Below are positions 25,084-33,998 of a stretch of 64,000 nt of DNA, one piece after another. The stretch is from Nitronereus sp964503895 (GTDB taxonomy: Bacteria; Nitrospirota; Nitrospiria; Nitrospirales; UBA8639). The translations under genes were made by a program, and so were the position numbers. Each line of letters opens with the position of its first letter. The stretch's first letter is position 1. Location: contig CAZDCF010000001.1 of NCBI GenBank assembly GCA_964503895.1, positions 62,001 through 126,000 of the forward strand. The letters run 5' to 3'. The notes under the pieces are model-generated. The model did not search any database, was not told the DNA's origin, and worked only from the letters and a program-made list of their open reading frames with translations.

Positions 25084-25956
25084 ATGAGTATCTTAGTGAA
25101 CAAGTCAACGAGAGTGGTAGTCCAAGGTATTACCGGAAAGGAAGGTTCATTCCATGCGACTCAGTGTAAAGCCTATGGAACAAAAATTGTAGCTGGCGTG
25201 ACTCCAGGAAAAGCGGGGCAAGAAGTAGAAGGTATTCCGGTCTTCAATACTGTGCGCGAAGCCGTGAAAAAAACCGAAGCCACAACTTCGTTAATTTTTG
25301 TGCCACCGCCCTTTGCAGCTGATGCTATTCTCGAAGCCGCAGATGCTGGAATTTGGCTAGTCGTGTGTATTACAGAAGGTATTCCGGTTAACGAAATGGT
25401 TCGTGTGAAACGAGCACTTCAAAGTACCCAAACTCGTTTTATTGGACCCAACTGCCCAGGAATTATTACGGCCGACGAGTGCAAGATTGGTATCATGCCG
25501 GGCTTTATTCATAAAAAAGGCAAAGTTGGGGTCATCTCTCGTAGTGGAACTCTCACATATGAAGCCGTCAACCAATTGACAAACCTTGGCCTTGGAGAAA
25601 CCACTTGTGTAGGCATTGGCGGTGATCCCATTATTGGAACTGGCTATATCGACCTGCTCCAAATGTTTGAGCAAGACAATGAGACCGAAGCTGTGGTCAT
25701 GATTGGTGAAATCGGTGGAGATGCTGAAGAAAAAGCTGCAGCTTTTATTAGAAGGGAAATGAATAAACCCGTCATCGGGTTTATCGCGGGCATTACCGCA
25801 CCTCCAGGTCGACGCATGGGCCATGCAGGAGCCATCATTACTGGCGGTAAGGGCACGGCCAAAGAAAAAATGGCCGCACTTGAAGCCGCTGGCGTCCAAG
25901 TCGTCCAAAACCCAGCAGAAATTGGAGAGACGGTGCAAAGCGCTTTGGGCAGATGA
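25084..25956 (+). CDS. sucD: Succinyl-CoA synthetase, alpha subunit
   Basis: A 290-residue CoA-binding subunit. The CoA-binding fold has VVQGITGKEGSFHATQ near residue 11, and the pocket FIGPNCPGIIT near 119. The phosphorylated catalytic His is H247 in RRMGHAGAIITGG. It is nearly contiguous with sucC (6-bp gap). SucC/SucD are paralogous to AclB and the N-terminal part of AclA, which lie in the same cluster and probably share ancestry with them. It ends the co-directional reductive-cycle gene cluster. Confidence 0.95.
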   Translation: MSILVNKSTRVVVQGITGKEGSFHATQCKAYGTKIVAGVTPGKAGQEVEGIPVFNTVREAVKKTEATTSLIFVPPPFAADAILEAADAGIWLVVCITEGIPVNEMVRVKRALQSTQTRFIGPNCPGIITADECKIGIMPGFIHKKGKVGVISRSGTLTYEAVNQLTNLGLGETTCVGIGGDPIIGTGYIDLLQMFEQDNETEAVVMIGEIGGDAEEKAAAFIRREMNKPVIGFIAGITAPPGRRMGHAGAIITGGKGTAKEKMAALEAAGVQVVQNPAEIGETVQSALGR

Positions 25957-26275
25957 GTATGATTTTAAAGGGACTGGTTTCTTCTCCCCTTCAATAGTAA
26001 GTCCTGTGCATTTCTGTTTTTCAGGGCTTGCGAGTCCTATCTTTTTTTAACACTCACCTAAACTGGGTTGCTCACATACCTCTGGAGGTCTAGACTCTTT
26101 GTAGGGTCTTGAGGTGCTCTGTCGTAAGTCCTTCACTATTCATTTTTGCGCATTCTTCAAGGAAGTAGTCAGACTTTCTAATTTCCATTTTCACTAGATA
26201 GTCAAGTCTTCGTGCTGCGAGAAAATCATGATATGATGAAGAAAAGCAGAGTGTAGCGGGGGAGCAAGCGTCATC
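25957..26275. other. 319-bp intergenic region between sucD and the aminopeptidase gene
   Basis: It contains the candidate terminator at 26023-26048 and no credible gene. The sequence just before 26276 includes GGGGGAGC as a probable ribosome binding site for the GTG start. No promoter stands out. Confidence 0.5.
26023..26048 (+). terminator. Candidate terminator after sucD, with an alternative hairpin
   Basis: AGGGCT at 26023-26028 pairs with AGTCCT at 26033-26038 (one G-U) around a TGCG loop. TTTTTTT follows at 26042-26048. The same AGGGCT can instead pair with AGTCCT inside 25999-26006. The two structures exclude each other, as in an attenuator. Confidence 0.5.
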
Positions 26276-28081
26276 GTGACAGATTATTCCAAATCAAAGC
26301 ATCGTGTTCATGCCTTGCGTGCTCAATTGAGTCGTGAAGGGTTGACAGGGTTTATTATTCCGCATACTGATGAGTTTCAGAATGAGTATTTGCCTGTTTG
26401 TGCTGAGCGGCTTGCGTGGCTAACGGGCTTTACCGGATCGGCAGGAACCGCGGTTGTGTTAGAAGATCATGCTGCGATTTTTGTCGATGGTCGATATGTA
26501 CTTCAGGTCCGTAATCAAGTTGACTTGGATGTTTTTGCCACGCAGCATCTTTCAGAAATATCCGTCTCGGAATGGTTGTCGTCTGTCCTGAAATCTGGTG
26601 ATGCCTTGGGATATGACCCATGGTTGCATACACCACGTGACCTAAAGCCTCTAAGAGAGTTCTGCAGGCACTTTAAAGTAAAACTTATTCCTTGCCAAAA
26701 GAATCCCGTGGATTGTATTTGGACTGATCGGCCTGAAGCGCCGGCCACCCCGGTAGTTCCACATGCCATTCGGTATGCAGGGCAGTCCTCAGAGGACAAA
26801 CGTAAGAACTTGGCTGGGAAACTCAAAGACACCCATGTGGATATGGTCGTGCTCACCGCGCCTGACTCCGTTTCCTGGTTATTCAATATTCGAGGGGGCG
26901 ATGTCTCTCATGCGCCCTTCGCGCTTGGTTTTGCCTGTTTGCGAAATGATGAATCTGCCATATTGTTTATAGATCAAAAAAAAGTTTCTCCTGAATTGAA
27001 AGAGCATCTCGGTCCGCTTGTTGAGGTTACACCCCTTGCCGAATTTGTTCCGGCACTGAAAGGTATTGGTAAAAGTGTTGGACGCATATCATGTGACCCT
27101 CAACGAACGGCCAGTTTGATCTTGGAGACACTCACTGCGGGAGGAGCCGAGATCGTTGAGGAAGAAGATCCATGTGCGTTGCCGAAAGCTTGCAAGAATG
27201 AGGTTGAAATAGAAGGAATTCGTGAAGCTCACAAACGAGATGGTGCTGCGGTTTGCGAATTTCTCGCTTGGTTGGAGCAGGAATTTTCCAATGGCAATGT
27301 GACCGAAGTTGGCGCCCAAAATTATTTAGACTTGTGTCGGCAAGCACGAGCATTATGGAAAGATCAGAGTTTCCCCACGATTTCTGCTGTTGGTCAAAAT
27401 GGCGCTATTGTGCACTATCGCGCTACGGAGCAATCAAATCGTCTCATTAGTCCTAATTGTCTGTATTTGGTGGATTCTGGTGGCCAGTATTTAGATGGAA
27501 CCACGGATATTACTCGTACTGTTGCTATTGGTGACTCAACCACGGAGCAACGTGCCTGTTATACCCGAGTCTTGAAAGGGCACATTGCTTTAGCCGTAGC
27601 GACCTTTCCGCAGGGGACAACAGGTACTCAACTGGATACGTTAGCTCGCAGACCCTTATGGGAAGTGGGGCTAGACTATGATCATGGAACCGGTCATGGT
27701 GTGGGAGCATATTTGGGAGTCCACGAAGGGCCGCAGCGGATCTCCAAATCACCCAGTTCGGTGGCTTTGATGGAAGGTATGATCATTTCCAATGAGCCTG
27801 GCTACTATAAAGCTGGGGAGTTTGGGATTCGTTTGGAAAATTTGGTGTTGGTCGTGCCGGAAAATACTCATGGTTCCCCAGGTCGTGAGTGGTTCTGTTT
27901 TGAAACATTGACGGTTGTGCCATTTGATCGGAGTTTGATGGATCTGTCACTCCTCACAGAAAAAGAAATTGAATGGCTTAATGCCTACCATGAACGAGTC
28001 AGAAAAACAATTAGTCCCTTGGTCAATTCTGTTGCGTACAGCTGGTTGCAATTGGCTACTGAACCCTTGCCCCTAAGGTAA
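26276..28081 (+). CDS. Xaa-Pro aminopeptidase (aminopeptidase P, M24B, ~600-residue type)
   Basis: A 601-residue cytoplasmic metallopeptidase with three parts typical of the long aminopeptidase P: two creatinase-like N-terminal domains and a C-terminal pita-bread domain. The N-terminal block has GFIIPHTDEFQNEYLP at residues 21-36. Dinuclear metal ligands appear as YLVDSGGQYLDGTTDITR (two Asp near residues 401-413), GTGHGVGAYLGVHEGP (His near 470) and ISNEPGYYKAGEFGIRLEN (Glu near 505 and 519). It removes N-terminal residues before proline. The start is a GTG; the upstream region has GGGGGAG about 11 bases away. Confidence 0.92.
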   Translation: MTDYSKSKHRVHALRAQLSREGLTGFIIPHTDEFQNEYLPVCAERLAWLTGFTGSAGTAVVLEDHAAIFVDGRYVLQVRNQVDLDVFATQHLSEISVSEWLSSVLKSGDALGYDPWLHTPRDLKPLREFCRHFKVKLIPCQKNPVDCIWTDRPEAPATPVVPHAIRYAGQSSEDKRKNLAGKLKDTHVDMVVLTAPDSVSWLFNIRGGDVSHAPFALGFACLRNDESAILFIDQKKVSPELKEHLGPLVEVTPLAEFVPALKGIGKSVGRISCDPQRTASLILETLTAGGAEIVEEEDPCALPKACKNEVEIEGIREAHKRDGAAVCEFLAWLEQEFSNGNVTEVGAQNYLDLCRQARALWKDQSFPTISAVGQNGAIVHYRATEQSNRLISPNCLYLVDSGGQYLDGTTDITRTVAIGDSTTEQRACYTRVLKGHIALAVATFPQGTTGTQLDTLARRPLWEVGLDYDHGTGHGVGAYLGVHEGPQRISKSPSSVALMEGMIISNEPGYYKAGEFGIRLENLVLVVPENTHGSPGREWFCFETLTVVPFDRSLMDLSLLTEKEIEWLNAYHERVRKTISPLVNSVAYSWLQLATEPLPLR

Positions 28082-28186
28082 GGTACACTTTCTCTGCTAT
28101 CCTTGCGTGGTCCCCCTGCCAATGTGACACAATCTCTTTAGCTGAGTGGCGTATTTTATTCGTTTAGAAAGGAGGTGAGATTCGTT

Positions 28187-28498
28187 ATGAATGCGGATGA
28201 AAAGGATGTTCACGTATCAGAACAAATCCGTGCTCAACTCAAGAATGCAACAGATGTGGAGGACCTCGTAGTCAAGGGCGATTTGCTGCAAATGCATGTC
28301 ACTAAAAAGTTTTATGAACGGCTGGCGTTTGACCGTGAGCGGGGAAGGAAAATCATGCTGGCCTTAATGCAACAAATGAAAGCTCTCACCGGATTGGAAG
28401 ATGTCACTGCTCGTGTGTATTGCGAAAAAGACCAGGTCATCGAAGCCAAAACCAAAAAGTGGGGAGGCGATAATGTTACCTATCGCTATGATCTATGA
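28187..28498 (+). CDS. Small conserved-looking protein, function unknown
   Basis: A 103-residue charged, soluble protein with no recognised family. It starts MNADEKDVHVSEQIRAQL and is rich in helix-forming residues. The middle has FYERLAFDRERGRKIMLALMQQM. The ATG at 28187 follows an almost perfect ribosome binding site, AAAGGAGGTGA at 28169-28179, so it is likely well translated. Codon use resembles its neighbours. It is separate from the aminopeptidase gene (105-bp gap). No cysteine pairs or metal sites stand out. Confidence 0.75.
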   Translation: MNADEKDVHVSEQIRAQLKNATDVEDLVVKGDLLQMHVTKKFYERLAFDRERGRKIMLALMQQMKALTGLEDVTARVYCEKDQVIEAKTKKWGGDNVTYRYDL

Positions 28499-28829
28499 CT
28501 ATAGGAGTAGGTGAGAATGGTTAAATTTCGTTTTTCTTTGAATGTAAACAAGGTCGAAGTTTCCTAACGTATGTATTGAAATTCTGGTCTTGATGCGTCA
28601 TTTCGGAAAATACAATTCATGGATCAAGTCTTATATGAATATTTGCATTTGGCATAGGGGGTATTGCGAGGCTAACTGTGACGGATTGAGGATCCAGCTT
28701 GACGTAGAAGAATTTTTTGAGTTGCATGAAATTGTCGGTCATCAGAGGGAGCGGTCGCAATTGTTTGGTTCGAATAATTTTTGGTTGTCATGTATTAGCG
28801 TTTGCTTAGGCTTTCAGTTTTGAACGTTT
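28499..28829. other. 331-bp region with a 16-codon frame behind a strong ribosome binding site
   Basis: A 16-residue frame (ATG 28517 to TAA 28567, starting MVKFRFSLNV) follows AGGAGTAGGTGAGA. It may be a leader or chance. A 77-codon rightward frame at 28590-28823 is Trp/Cys-rich, lacks a ribosome binding site and looks non-coding. Nothing else was seen. Confidence 0.4.
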
Positions 28830-29795
28830 TTACTGAAGAGATGAAAGGCGGACTCGTTCCTCGAAATATTTAATGGTTTTTAGTAACCCCTCTTTTAGTG
28901 ATATCTTAGGTTCCCATCCAATTTTTTCTTTTGCCAGACTAATATCAGGGCAACGTTGTGTAGGGTCGTCCGATGGAAGTGGTTTGTAATCGATTTTCGC
29001 CTTCGTGCCAGTTAAGTCTATGATTAATTTGGCAAGTTCGGTGATTTTAAACTCTTCAGGATTTCCCAGATTCAATGGACCGGGAAAATTATCTGGGGTG
29101 TTCATGAAGGTAATGAAGCCTTGGATGAGATCATCGACGTAGCAGAATGACCGAGTTTGAAGACCGTCACCGAAAATTGTAATTGGGCGGCCAAGTAGCG
29201 CTTGCATGATGAAGTTTGAAATAACTCGACCGTCATTGGGATGCATATTTGGCCCATAGGTGTTAAAAATTCTGGCGACTTTGATGGGCAGGTTAAATTG
29301 TCGGTGGTAATCAAAAAATAATGTTTCTGCGCATCGCTTTCCTTCGTCGTAGCAAGCGCGCAGACCTATTGGGTTGACATTCCCCCAATAGTCTTCCTTT
29401 TGGGGATGAACATGGGGATCGCCGTATACTTCGCTCGTGGAAGCTTGAAAGATTTTGGCTTTGAGTCGTCTTGTGAGCCCTAACATATTGATGGCCCCAT
29501 GGACACTTGCTTTTGTGGTTTGGACTGGGTCAAATTGGTAATGAATTGGGGACGCTGGACAGGCAAGATTGTAAATTTCGTCAACCTCAACATAGATCGG
29601 CATCGTGATGTCGTGCCGGATGATTTTAAATTCAGAATGTTGGAGTAGGGAGGTAATATTATCTTTTGTGCCGGTGTAAAAATTATCCACGCAAATTACC
29701 TCGTGTCCTTGGTTGAGAAGTTTCTGGCATAGATGGGACCCAAGGAAGCCAGCTCCTCCCGTAACTAAGACACGTTTTCGTTTAAACTCATTCAT
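28830..29795 (-). CDS. uxs: UDP-glucuronate decarboxylase (UDP-xylose synthase)
   Basis: A 321-residue extended short-chain dehydrogenase/reductase. The NAD motif is VLVTGGAGFLGSHLC at residues 9-23. It is followed by VICVDNFYTGTKDNI and NLACPASPIHYQFDPVQTTK, both diagnostic of UDP-xylose synthase. The catalytic triad is in STSEVYGDP and ACYDEGKR (YxxxK). It converts UDP-glucuronate to UDP-xylose for exopolysaccharide or LPS. The frame is open for 42 more codons upstream, but that part is unlike the family, so the ATG at 29795 is used. A divergent membrane-protein gene lies on its 5' side. Confidence 0.9.
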   Translation of the reverse strand: MNEFKRKRVLVTGGAGFLGSHLCQKLLNQGHEVICVDNFYTGTKDNITSLLQHSEFKIIRHDITMPIYVEVDEIYNLACPASPIHYQFDPVQTTKASVHGAINMLGLTRRLKAKIFQASTSEVYGDPHVHPQKEDYWGNVNPIGLRACYDEGKRCAETLFFDYHRQFNLPIKVARIFNTYGPNMHPNDGRVISNFIMQALLGRPITIFGDGLQTRSFCYVDDLIQGFITFMNTPDNFPGPLNLGNPEEFKITELAKLIIDLTGTKAKIDYKPLPSDDPTQRCPDISLAKEKIGWEPKISLKEGLLKTIKYFEERVRLSSLQ

Positions 29796-30164
29796 GGTGT
29801 AATAGCCCCAAATGATTGCGCCGTCCCTAGTACGAATAGAGACTATGAAAAGTAGTCGGCTGAGACTATAGCAAACACAACTTTCCTCAGCAATCTCTTC
29901 GTTGAATTTTGACTGCCTCAAAACGGATAGAATATTTATAAAGCAAACTGATGTGTCTATTGTGGGAAGGAGTCTTGGAAGGTGTTGAGTATATTAGATC
30001 GTCGCCTTAATTCCCAACAAAAGCTAAACTCATAATTTTATGGTGGCGCAGGAGTAAATGTTCTTGTATAAATCTGATCAACTGCACTTGGAACATGGTT
30101 TCGATTGGATTGGAGAAGTTGAGTTGAACTAATTATTTTGGCTCATGGAGAAGAGGAATCTAGA
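29796..30164. other. 369-bp divergent intergenic region
   Basis: It separates the leftward uxs gene from the rightward SxtJ-like gene and should contain promoters for both. AT-rich stretches occur near 29930-29945, but no convincing -35/-10 pair was found. No coding frame longer than about 25 codons looks real. Confidence 0.5.
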
Positions 30165-30569
30165 ATGAAAGATCAGGCTATGGCAGTCAAAATATCTCAG
30201 ATACGTTCTTTTGGGTTGATTGTTGGCGCTGTGTTTTCCGTAATAGGAGTTTGGCCTTTGCTTTTTCGTGGGGAGGGTGTGCACCTTTTGGCTTTAGTGG
30301 TTTCTGTTTTTTTGGTCATCCCTGCCGTTATATATCCACGAGTTTTGAGACCATTGTATCAGGGTTGGATGTATATAGGGGCTGGCCTAGGGTGGTTCAA
30401 TACTCGGGTAATTTTGGCGATTGGGTATTTCCTGGTATTCACCCCGATTGGTTGGGTTATGTTCTTAATGGGAAAAGATCCACTCCAACGTACTTTTGAG
30501 CCAAGTAGGGGCTCCTATCGAGTACTTCGTGAGAGTAGGCCAGGGGTTCATATGAAAAAACAATTCTAA
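30165..30569 (+). CDS. SxtJ-like small membrane protein
   Basis: A 134-residue protein with about four hydrophobic segments: near residues 14-30 (FGLIVGAVFSVIGVWPL), 39-56, 60-80 and 82-105. The ending VMFLMGKDPLQRTFEPSRGSYRV resembles the SxtJ family of small membrane proteins often found near polysaccharide genes. The function is unknown. The ATG at 30165 follows AAGAGGAATC; a TTG at 30138 lacks such a site. It has no rightward partner; argJ converges on it. Confidence 0.65.
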   Translation: MKDQAMAVKISQIRSFGLIVGAVFSVIGVWPLLFRGEGVHLLALVVSVFLVIPAVIYPRVLRPLYQGWMYIGAGLGWFNTRVILAIGYFLVFTPIGWVMFLMGKDPLQRTFEPSRGSYRVLRESRPGVHMKKQF

Positions 30570-30661
30570 CGACCAAGTGACTCTACTGGAGAGATTTTAG
30601 GTGTTTATTATAGGTAAAGTATGAGATGTAGGGGGAAGATTTTTGAAATGAAAAAGAATAA

Positions 30662-31885
30662 CTAGGTGGTGTAGGAGGCGTTAATTTTTACATATTCGTA
30701 GGACAAGTCTGTAGTCCATAATCGGTGATATCCAGGGCCGTTGCCCACACGAATATTTATGGCGAGTTCTTTTTGCCGCATAATTTTTCGGGCACGAGTG
30801 TCGGCTTTGGTGCTCACGCACTGTCCTTTTTGGACTACCGTGACATTGTCAAATTTCAAGCTCAAGTGTTTTGGGTTAAACAGAACTCCTGCATGCCCTG
30901 CAGCTGCGATGATACGCCCCCAATTGGGGTCTTCGCCGAAAATGGCAGTCTTGACGAGCATTGAGGTCGCGATGGTTTGTCCAATTTGCTTGGCTTGTTG
31001 ATGGGTTTTGGTGCCTTCTACCATGATGGTCACAAGTTTTGTCATACCCTCTCCATCCCGGCAAATTTGAAGCGTCAGTGATTTACAGGCCTCTTTCAAT
31101 AGGTGGGTAAATGTTTTATATTCTGGTGTTCCTAGTTGAATGACTGGGTTGTTTGCCGAGCCGTTAGCCAGACAAAGCACGGTATCATTGGTGCTATTGT
31201 CGCCATCAATAGAAATGCAATTAAAAGTTTTCTCTACGGCTTCATTGAGCCCACGTTGTAAAGCTCTGGGAGCAATGTTTGCATCCGTGGTTAAGTAGCC
31301 CAGCATAGTCGCCATGTTGGGGTGAATCATTCCAGAACCCTTAGCCATTCCCCCAATGGTTATCAAGTGGCCACTTATCTTTCCTTGGCAGGCAAATTCT
31401 TTGGATTTGGTATCCGTAGTCATAATTGCTTTTGCCGCTTTCCAATGACCTGAAGGGCTTAGTTGTATCGCAAGAAGAGGGAGAGCCTTGCGTAGCACTG
31501 GCATAGGAAGAGGGCGTCCAATCACTCCAGTTGAATTGACAAATACAGTCCCTTGGGGGATTCCTAGTTGACGGGCAATTATTTGTCGCATTTCTTTGGC
31601 ATTAGCCATACCCTGATCTCCGGTACATGCATTTGCATTACCACTATTGATTACAATGGCTTGTCCGATGTGTTTTTTCAGTTGCTGCTTATTCAACGTG
31701 ACTGGTGCAGCTTGGATTTGATTTTTTGTAAATACTCCGGCGATGGGACCTTTGCGCTCTGAGGCCACCAGGGCAAGGTCCAATTCTGGAGCAGGTTTCA
31801 CGCCAGCATGAATACCTGCGGCAAGAAATCCCTTCGGCGCTGTTACGCCACCTTTAATTTTTTTAATCTGTACGGATTTCGGCAT
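30662..31885 (-). CDS. argJ: Bifunctional glutamate N-acetyltransferase / ornithine acetyltransferase
   Basis: A 407-residue Ntn-hydrolase-type acetyltransferase of arginine synthesis. It is self-cleaved between Ala192 and Thr193 in NMATMLGYLTTD, Thr193 becoming the nucleophile. Other family blocks are VFTKNQIQAAPV, NSGNANACTGDQG, DGDNSTNDTVLCLANG and FGEDPNWGRIIAAAGHAG. It recycles the acetyl group from N-acetylornithine to glutamate, and possibly also uses acetyl-CoA. It lies 25 bp downstream of argC and is probably cotranscribed with it. Confidence 0.95.
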   Translation of the reverse strand: MPKSVQIKKIKGGVTAPKGFLAAGIHAGVKPAPELDLALVASERKGPIAGVFTKNQIQAAPVTLNKQQLKKHIGQAIVINSGNANACTGDQGMANAKEMRQIIARQLGIPQGTVFVNSTGVIGRPLPMPVLRKALPLLAIQLSPSGHWKAAKAIMTTDTKSKEFACQGKISGHLITIGGMAKGSGMIHPNMATMLGYLTTDANIAPRALQRGLNEAVEKTFNCISIDGDNSTNDTVLCLANGSANNPVIQLGTPEYKTFTHLLKEACKSLTLQICRDGEGMTKLVTIMVEGTKTHQQAKQIGQTIATSMLVKTAIFGEDPNWGRIIAAAGHAGVLFNPKHLSLKFDNVTVVQKGQCVSTKADTRARKIMRQKELAINIRVGNGPGYHRLWTTDLSYEYVKINASYTT

Positions 31886-31910
31886 GTTGATAGATGAAAG
31901 TGGGCGAGGG

Positions 31911-32993
31911 TTAAGGAAAAATACCAGGGGTAGCTAATCCTGTATCTTCTGGATATCCCATCATGAGGTTCATGGATTGGATGGCTTGGCCCGCTGCACC
32001 TTTGACCAGATTATCCAAACTTGCAACTGTAATAATATTGCCTGTCCGATAGTCTGCCACGACTCCTATATCGCAAAAGTTTGATCCCCGTACTTGATTA
32101 GGGCTCACGTGTGTGGATTCTTCTCGAATTCTAATGAATCGTTCACCTTGGTAAAACTTTCGGTATAATTCTTGAAGCGTCTTGGTGGGAACTGGCTTGA
32201 TCATTTTGGCATAGGCCGTACTCAGAATGCCTCGATTCATTGGAGTAAGATGGGGTGTAAAAATAACTTTCATAGTATGTTTCTTCTTTTCCGAACGAGA
32301 CTGAGCTTTCAAGAATACCATATTGAGTTCTTGCTCAATTTCCGGAGTGTGACGATGTTGTCCAATTTTGTAAGCGGTTATGGAGTCATGTGCTTCGGGA
32401 AAATGATATCCAGGGGCTGGACTTCGGCCAGCTCCTGACACTCCGGACTTGGCATCAATAACGATCGTGTCTTTTTTAATAACTCCTTTAGCCAATAAGG
32501 GTGCTAGTTGAAGAATGGCAGCAGTTGGGTAACAACCCGGGACTGCGACAAGTTTGGTTCGCTTAATTTTTGATCGATGAAGCTCAGGTAAACCATAGAC
32601 GGATTGCTTTAACAAGCGTGGAGACGAATGCGTCACGCCATACCATTGTTCATAGATGTCTTGCTCTTTCAAGCGATAGTCAGCACTTAGATCAATGACA
32701 CGCTTCTTGGATTTGATGCAATGGGCTACTGGTTCAATGGATTTGGTATGGGGTAATGCCATGAACACCAGATCTGCCACTTTTGTAATACGAGTCAGAT
32801 CCATAGGTTCGAATTTAAGCGAACAAAATGTTTCCAGATTAGGAAAACGCGATGAGACAGGCAGCCCAACTGTCTTGTCGCCTGTCACCATCGTGATCTT
32901 AGCAAAAGGGTGTTGTGCCAAAAGTCGAAGTAACTCTCCTCCGGTATATCCGCTCCCCCCGAGAACAGCAATGTTTATTGGTGTTTTAGGCAT
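31911..32993 (-). CDS. argC: N-acetyl-gamma-glutamyl-phosphate reductase
   Basis: A 360-residue NADPH-dependent dehydrogenase of arginine synthesis. The Rossmann motif is VLGGSGYTGGELLRLL at residues 10-25. The catalytic Cys is C154 in VAVPGCYPTAA. HLTPMNRGILST, with the conserved His and Arg, is near residue 245. It converts N-acetylglutamyl phosphate to the semialdehyde. An intrinsic terminator (33028-33055) separates it from rpsI upstream, so its promoter should lie in the roughly 35 AT-rich bases between that terminator and the start codon, or further upstream by read-through. Confidence 0.94.
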   Translation of the reverse strand: MPKTPINIAVLGGSGYTGGELLRLLAQHPFAKITMVTGDKTVGLPVSSRFPNLETFCSLKFEPMDLTRITKVADLVFMALPHTKSIEPVAHCIKSKKRVIDLSADYRLKEQDIYEQWYGVTHSSPRLLKQSVYGLPELHRSKIKRTKLVAVPGCYPTAAILQLAPLLAKGVIKKDTIVIDAKSGVSGAGRSPAPGYHFPEAHDSITAYKIGQHRHTPEIEQELNMVFLKAQSRSEKKKHTMKVIFTPHLTPMNRGILSTAYAKMIKPVPTKTLQELYRKFYQGERFIRIREESTHVSPNQVRGSNFCDIGVVADYRTGNIITVASLDNLVKGAAGQAIQSMNLMMGYPEDTGLATPGIFP

Positions 32994-33027
32994 AATTAAT
33001 AATTTAATTATTGATCAGTGGACGAAG

Positions 33028-33055
33028 AAAAAAGGGAAGGCCTATTAGCCTTCCC
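33028..33055 (-). terminator. Intrinsic terminator of the rplM-rpsI operon
   Basis: Read leftward, GGGAAGGC (33055-33048) and GCCTTCCC (33041-33034) form a perfect 8-bp stem with a 6-base loop. It is followed directly by six U residues (33033-33028). It lies 31 bp after the rpsI stop. Confidence 0.88.
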
Positions 33056-33085
33056 TCTAATAAAAAGTCGACGGTCTGATTAAGT

Positions 33086-33478
33086 TTACCGCTTAGAGTA
33101 CTGGAAGAGGGCCCTGGCTCCCTTTTGTCCGTATTTCTTTCTCTCCTTGACCCTTGGGTCGCGTGTGAGCATTCCCTCTTTTTTGAGAGAAACCCGAAAC
33201 TCGGGATTAACTTGGATAAGAGCTTTGGCAATGGCATGACGGAGGGCTCCAGACTGTCCTGCTACACCCCCTCCGCAGACAGTTGCGCGGATGCGAAATT
33301 GTCCTAAGGTATTGGTTTTTTCCAACGGTGATTCGACCTGTACGCGGTGGGGAGGCAAGGTAAAGTAATGTTCCAGGCTCCGACCGTTTACAGTGATCTC
33401 GCCTTGTCCCGGTTCCAACCAGGCCCGCGCAATCGCATATTTTCGTTTTCCCGTTGCATATTGACGCTGAATTGCCAT
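33086..33478 (-). CDS. rpsI: Small ribosomal subunit protein uS9
   Basis: A 130-residue ribosomal protein. It opens AIQRQYATGKRKYAIARAWL and has GGGVAGQSGALRHAIAKAL. It ends in the conserved basic tail KKYGQKGARALFQYSKR that reaches the P-site tRNA. It follows rplM by 60 bp in the standard bacterial order L13-S9. A perfect terminator follows. Confidence 0.97.
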   Translation of the reverse strand: MAIQRQYATGKRKYAIARAWLEPGQGEITVNGRSLEHYFTLPPHRVQVESPLEKTNTLGQFRIRATVCGGGVAGQSGALRHAIAKALIQVNPEFRVSLKKEGMLTRDPRVKERKKYGQKGARALFQYSKR

Positions 33479-33537
33479 GCATGCACCTTTCTGTAGTTTT
33501 TAAAGAGTCCCTTATTCCCGTCAATGAAGGTAATTGT

Positions 33538-33963
33538 TCATGACCAGGGTTCAGGGTTTTGCGCAGAGTGTGGATGATCAGCTCCAGCATAAATCCTGAG
33601 TTTTTTGGCCATTTGTTTTCCCAGTGGAGTCTTCGGCAGCATACCGCGGATGGCCTTGTTAACGACCTCGGTGGGTTTCTTTTCTATAAGGCGTTCAGCG
33701 GTAATAGATTTTAGCCCTCCTGGATATCCTGTGTGGTGATGATATGTCTTGTTTTTCATTTTTTTGCCGGTTAACCGAATATCTTGGGCATTTATGACAA
33801 TAACATGATCACCGGTGTCCAAGTTAGGTGTATAAGTTGGCTTGTGTTTCCCTCGTAAGAGTGTAGCGGCTTGAGTGGCGAGATGACCAAGCGTCGCGCC
33901 TTTAGCATCAAGGATATGCCACTTCCGGATGACTTCAAGGGCCTTGGCTTGAAAGGTACGCAT
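33538..33963 (-). CDS. rplM: Large ribosomal subunit protein uL13
   Basis: A 141-residue ribosomal protein with WHILDAKGATLGHLATQAA, LRGKHKPTYTPNLDTGDHV and the C-terminal GMLPKTPLGKQMAKKLRIY. The ATG at 33963 follows GGAGAAG. A 28-codon upstream extension overlaps the DUF151 gene and does not belong to L13. Only 35 bp separate it from that gene, which suggests cotranscription with the DUF151 pair. Confidence 0.97.
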   Translation of the reverse strand: MRTFQAKALEVIRKWHILDAKGATLGHLATQAATLLRGKHKPTYTPNLDTGDHVIVINAQDIRLTGKKMKNKTYHHHTGYPGGLKSITAERLIEKKPTEVVNKAIRGMLPKTPLGKQMAKKLRIYAGADHPHSAQNPEPWS

Positions 33964-33998
33964 CAGTACTTCTCCATTTGAATCCAGGTAAAGACAAT

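Noticed and set aside
23874..25938. Several long antisense frames (up to 193 codons) across sucC and sucD
   Set aside because: They are opposite well-established genes and follow from codon bias of the sense strand; no independent start signals.
28590..28823. 77-codon rightward frame between the 103-residue unknown and uxs
   Set aside because: Cys- and Trp-rich translation, no ribosome binding site, no domain.
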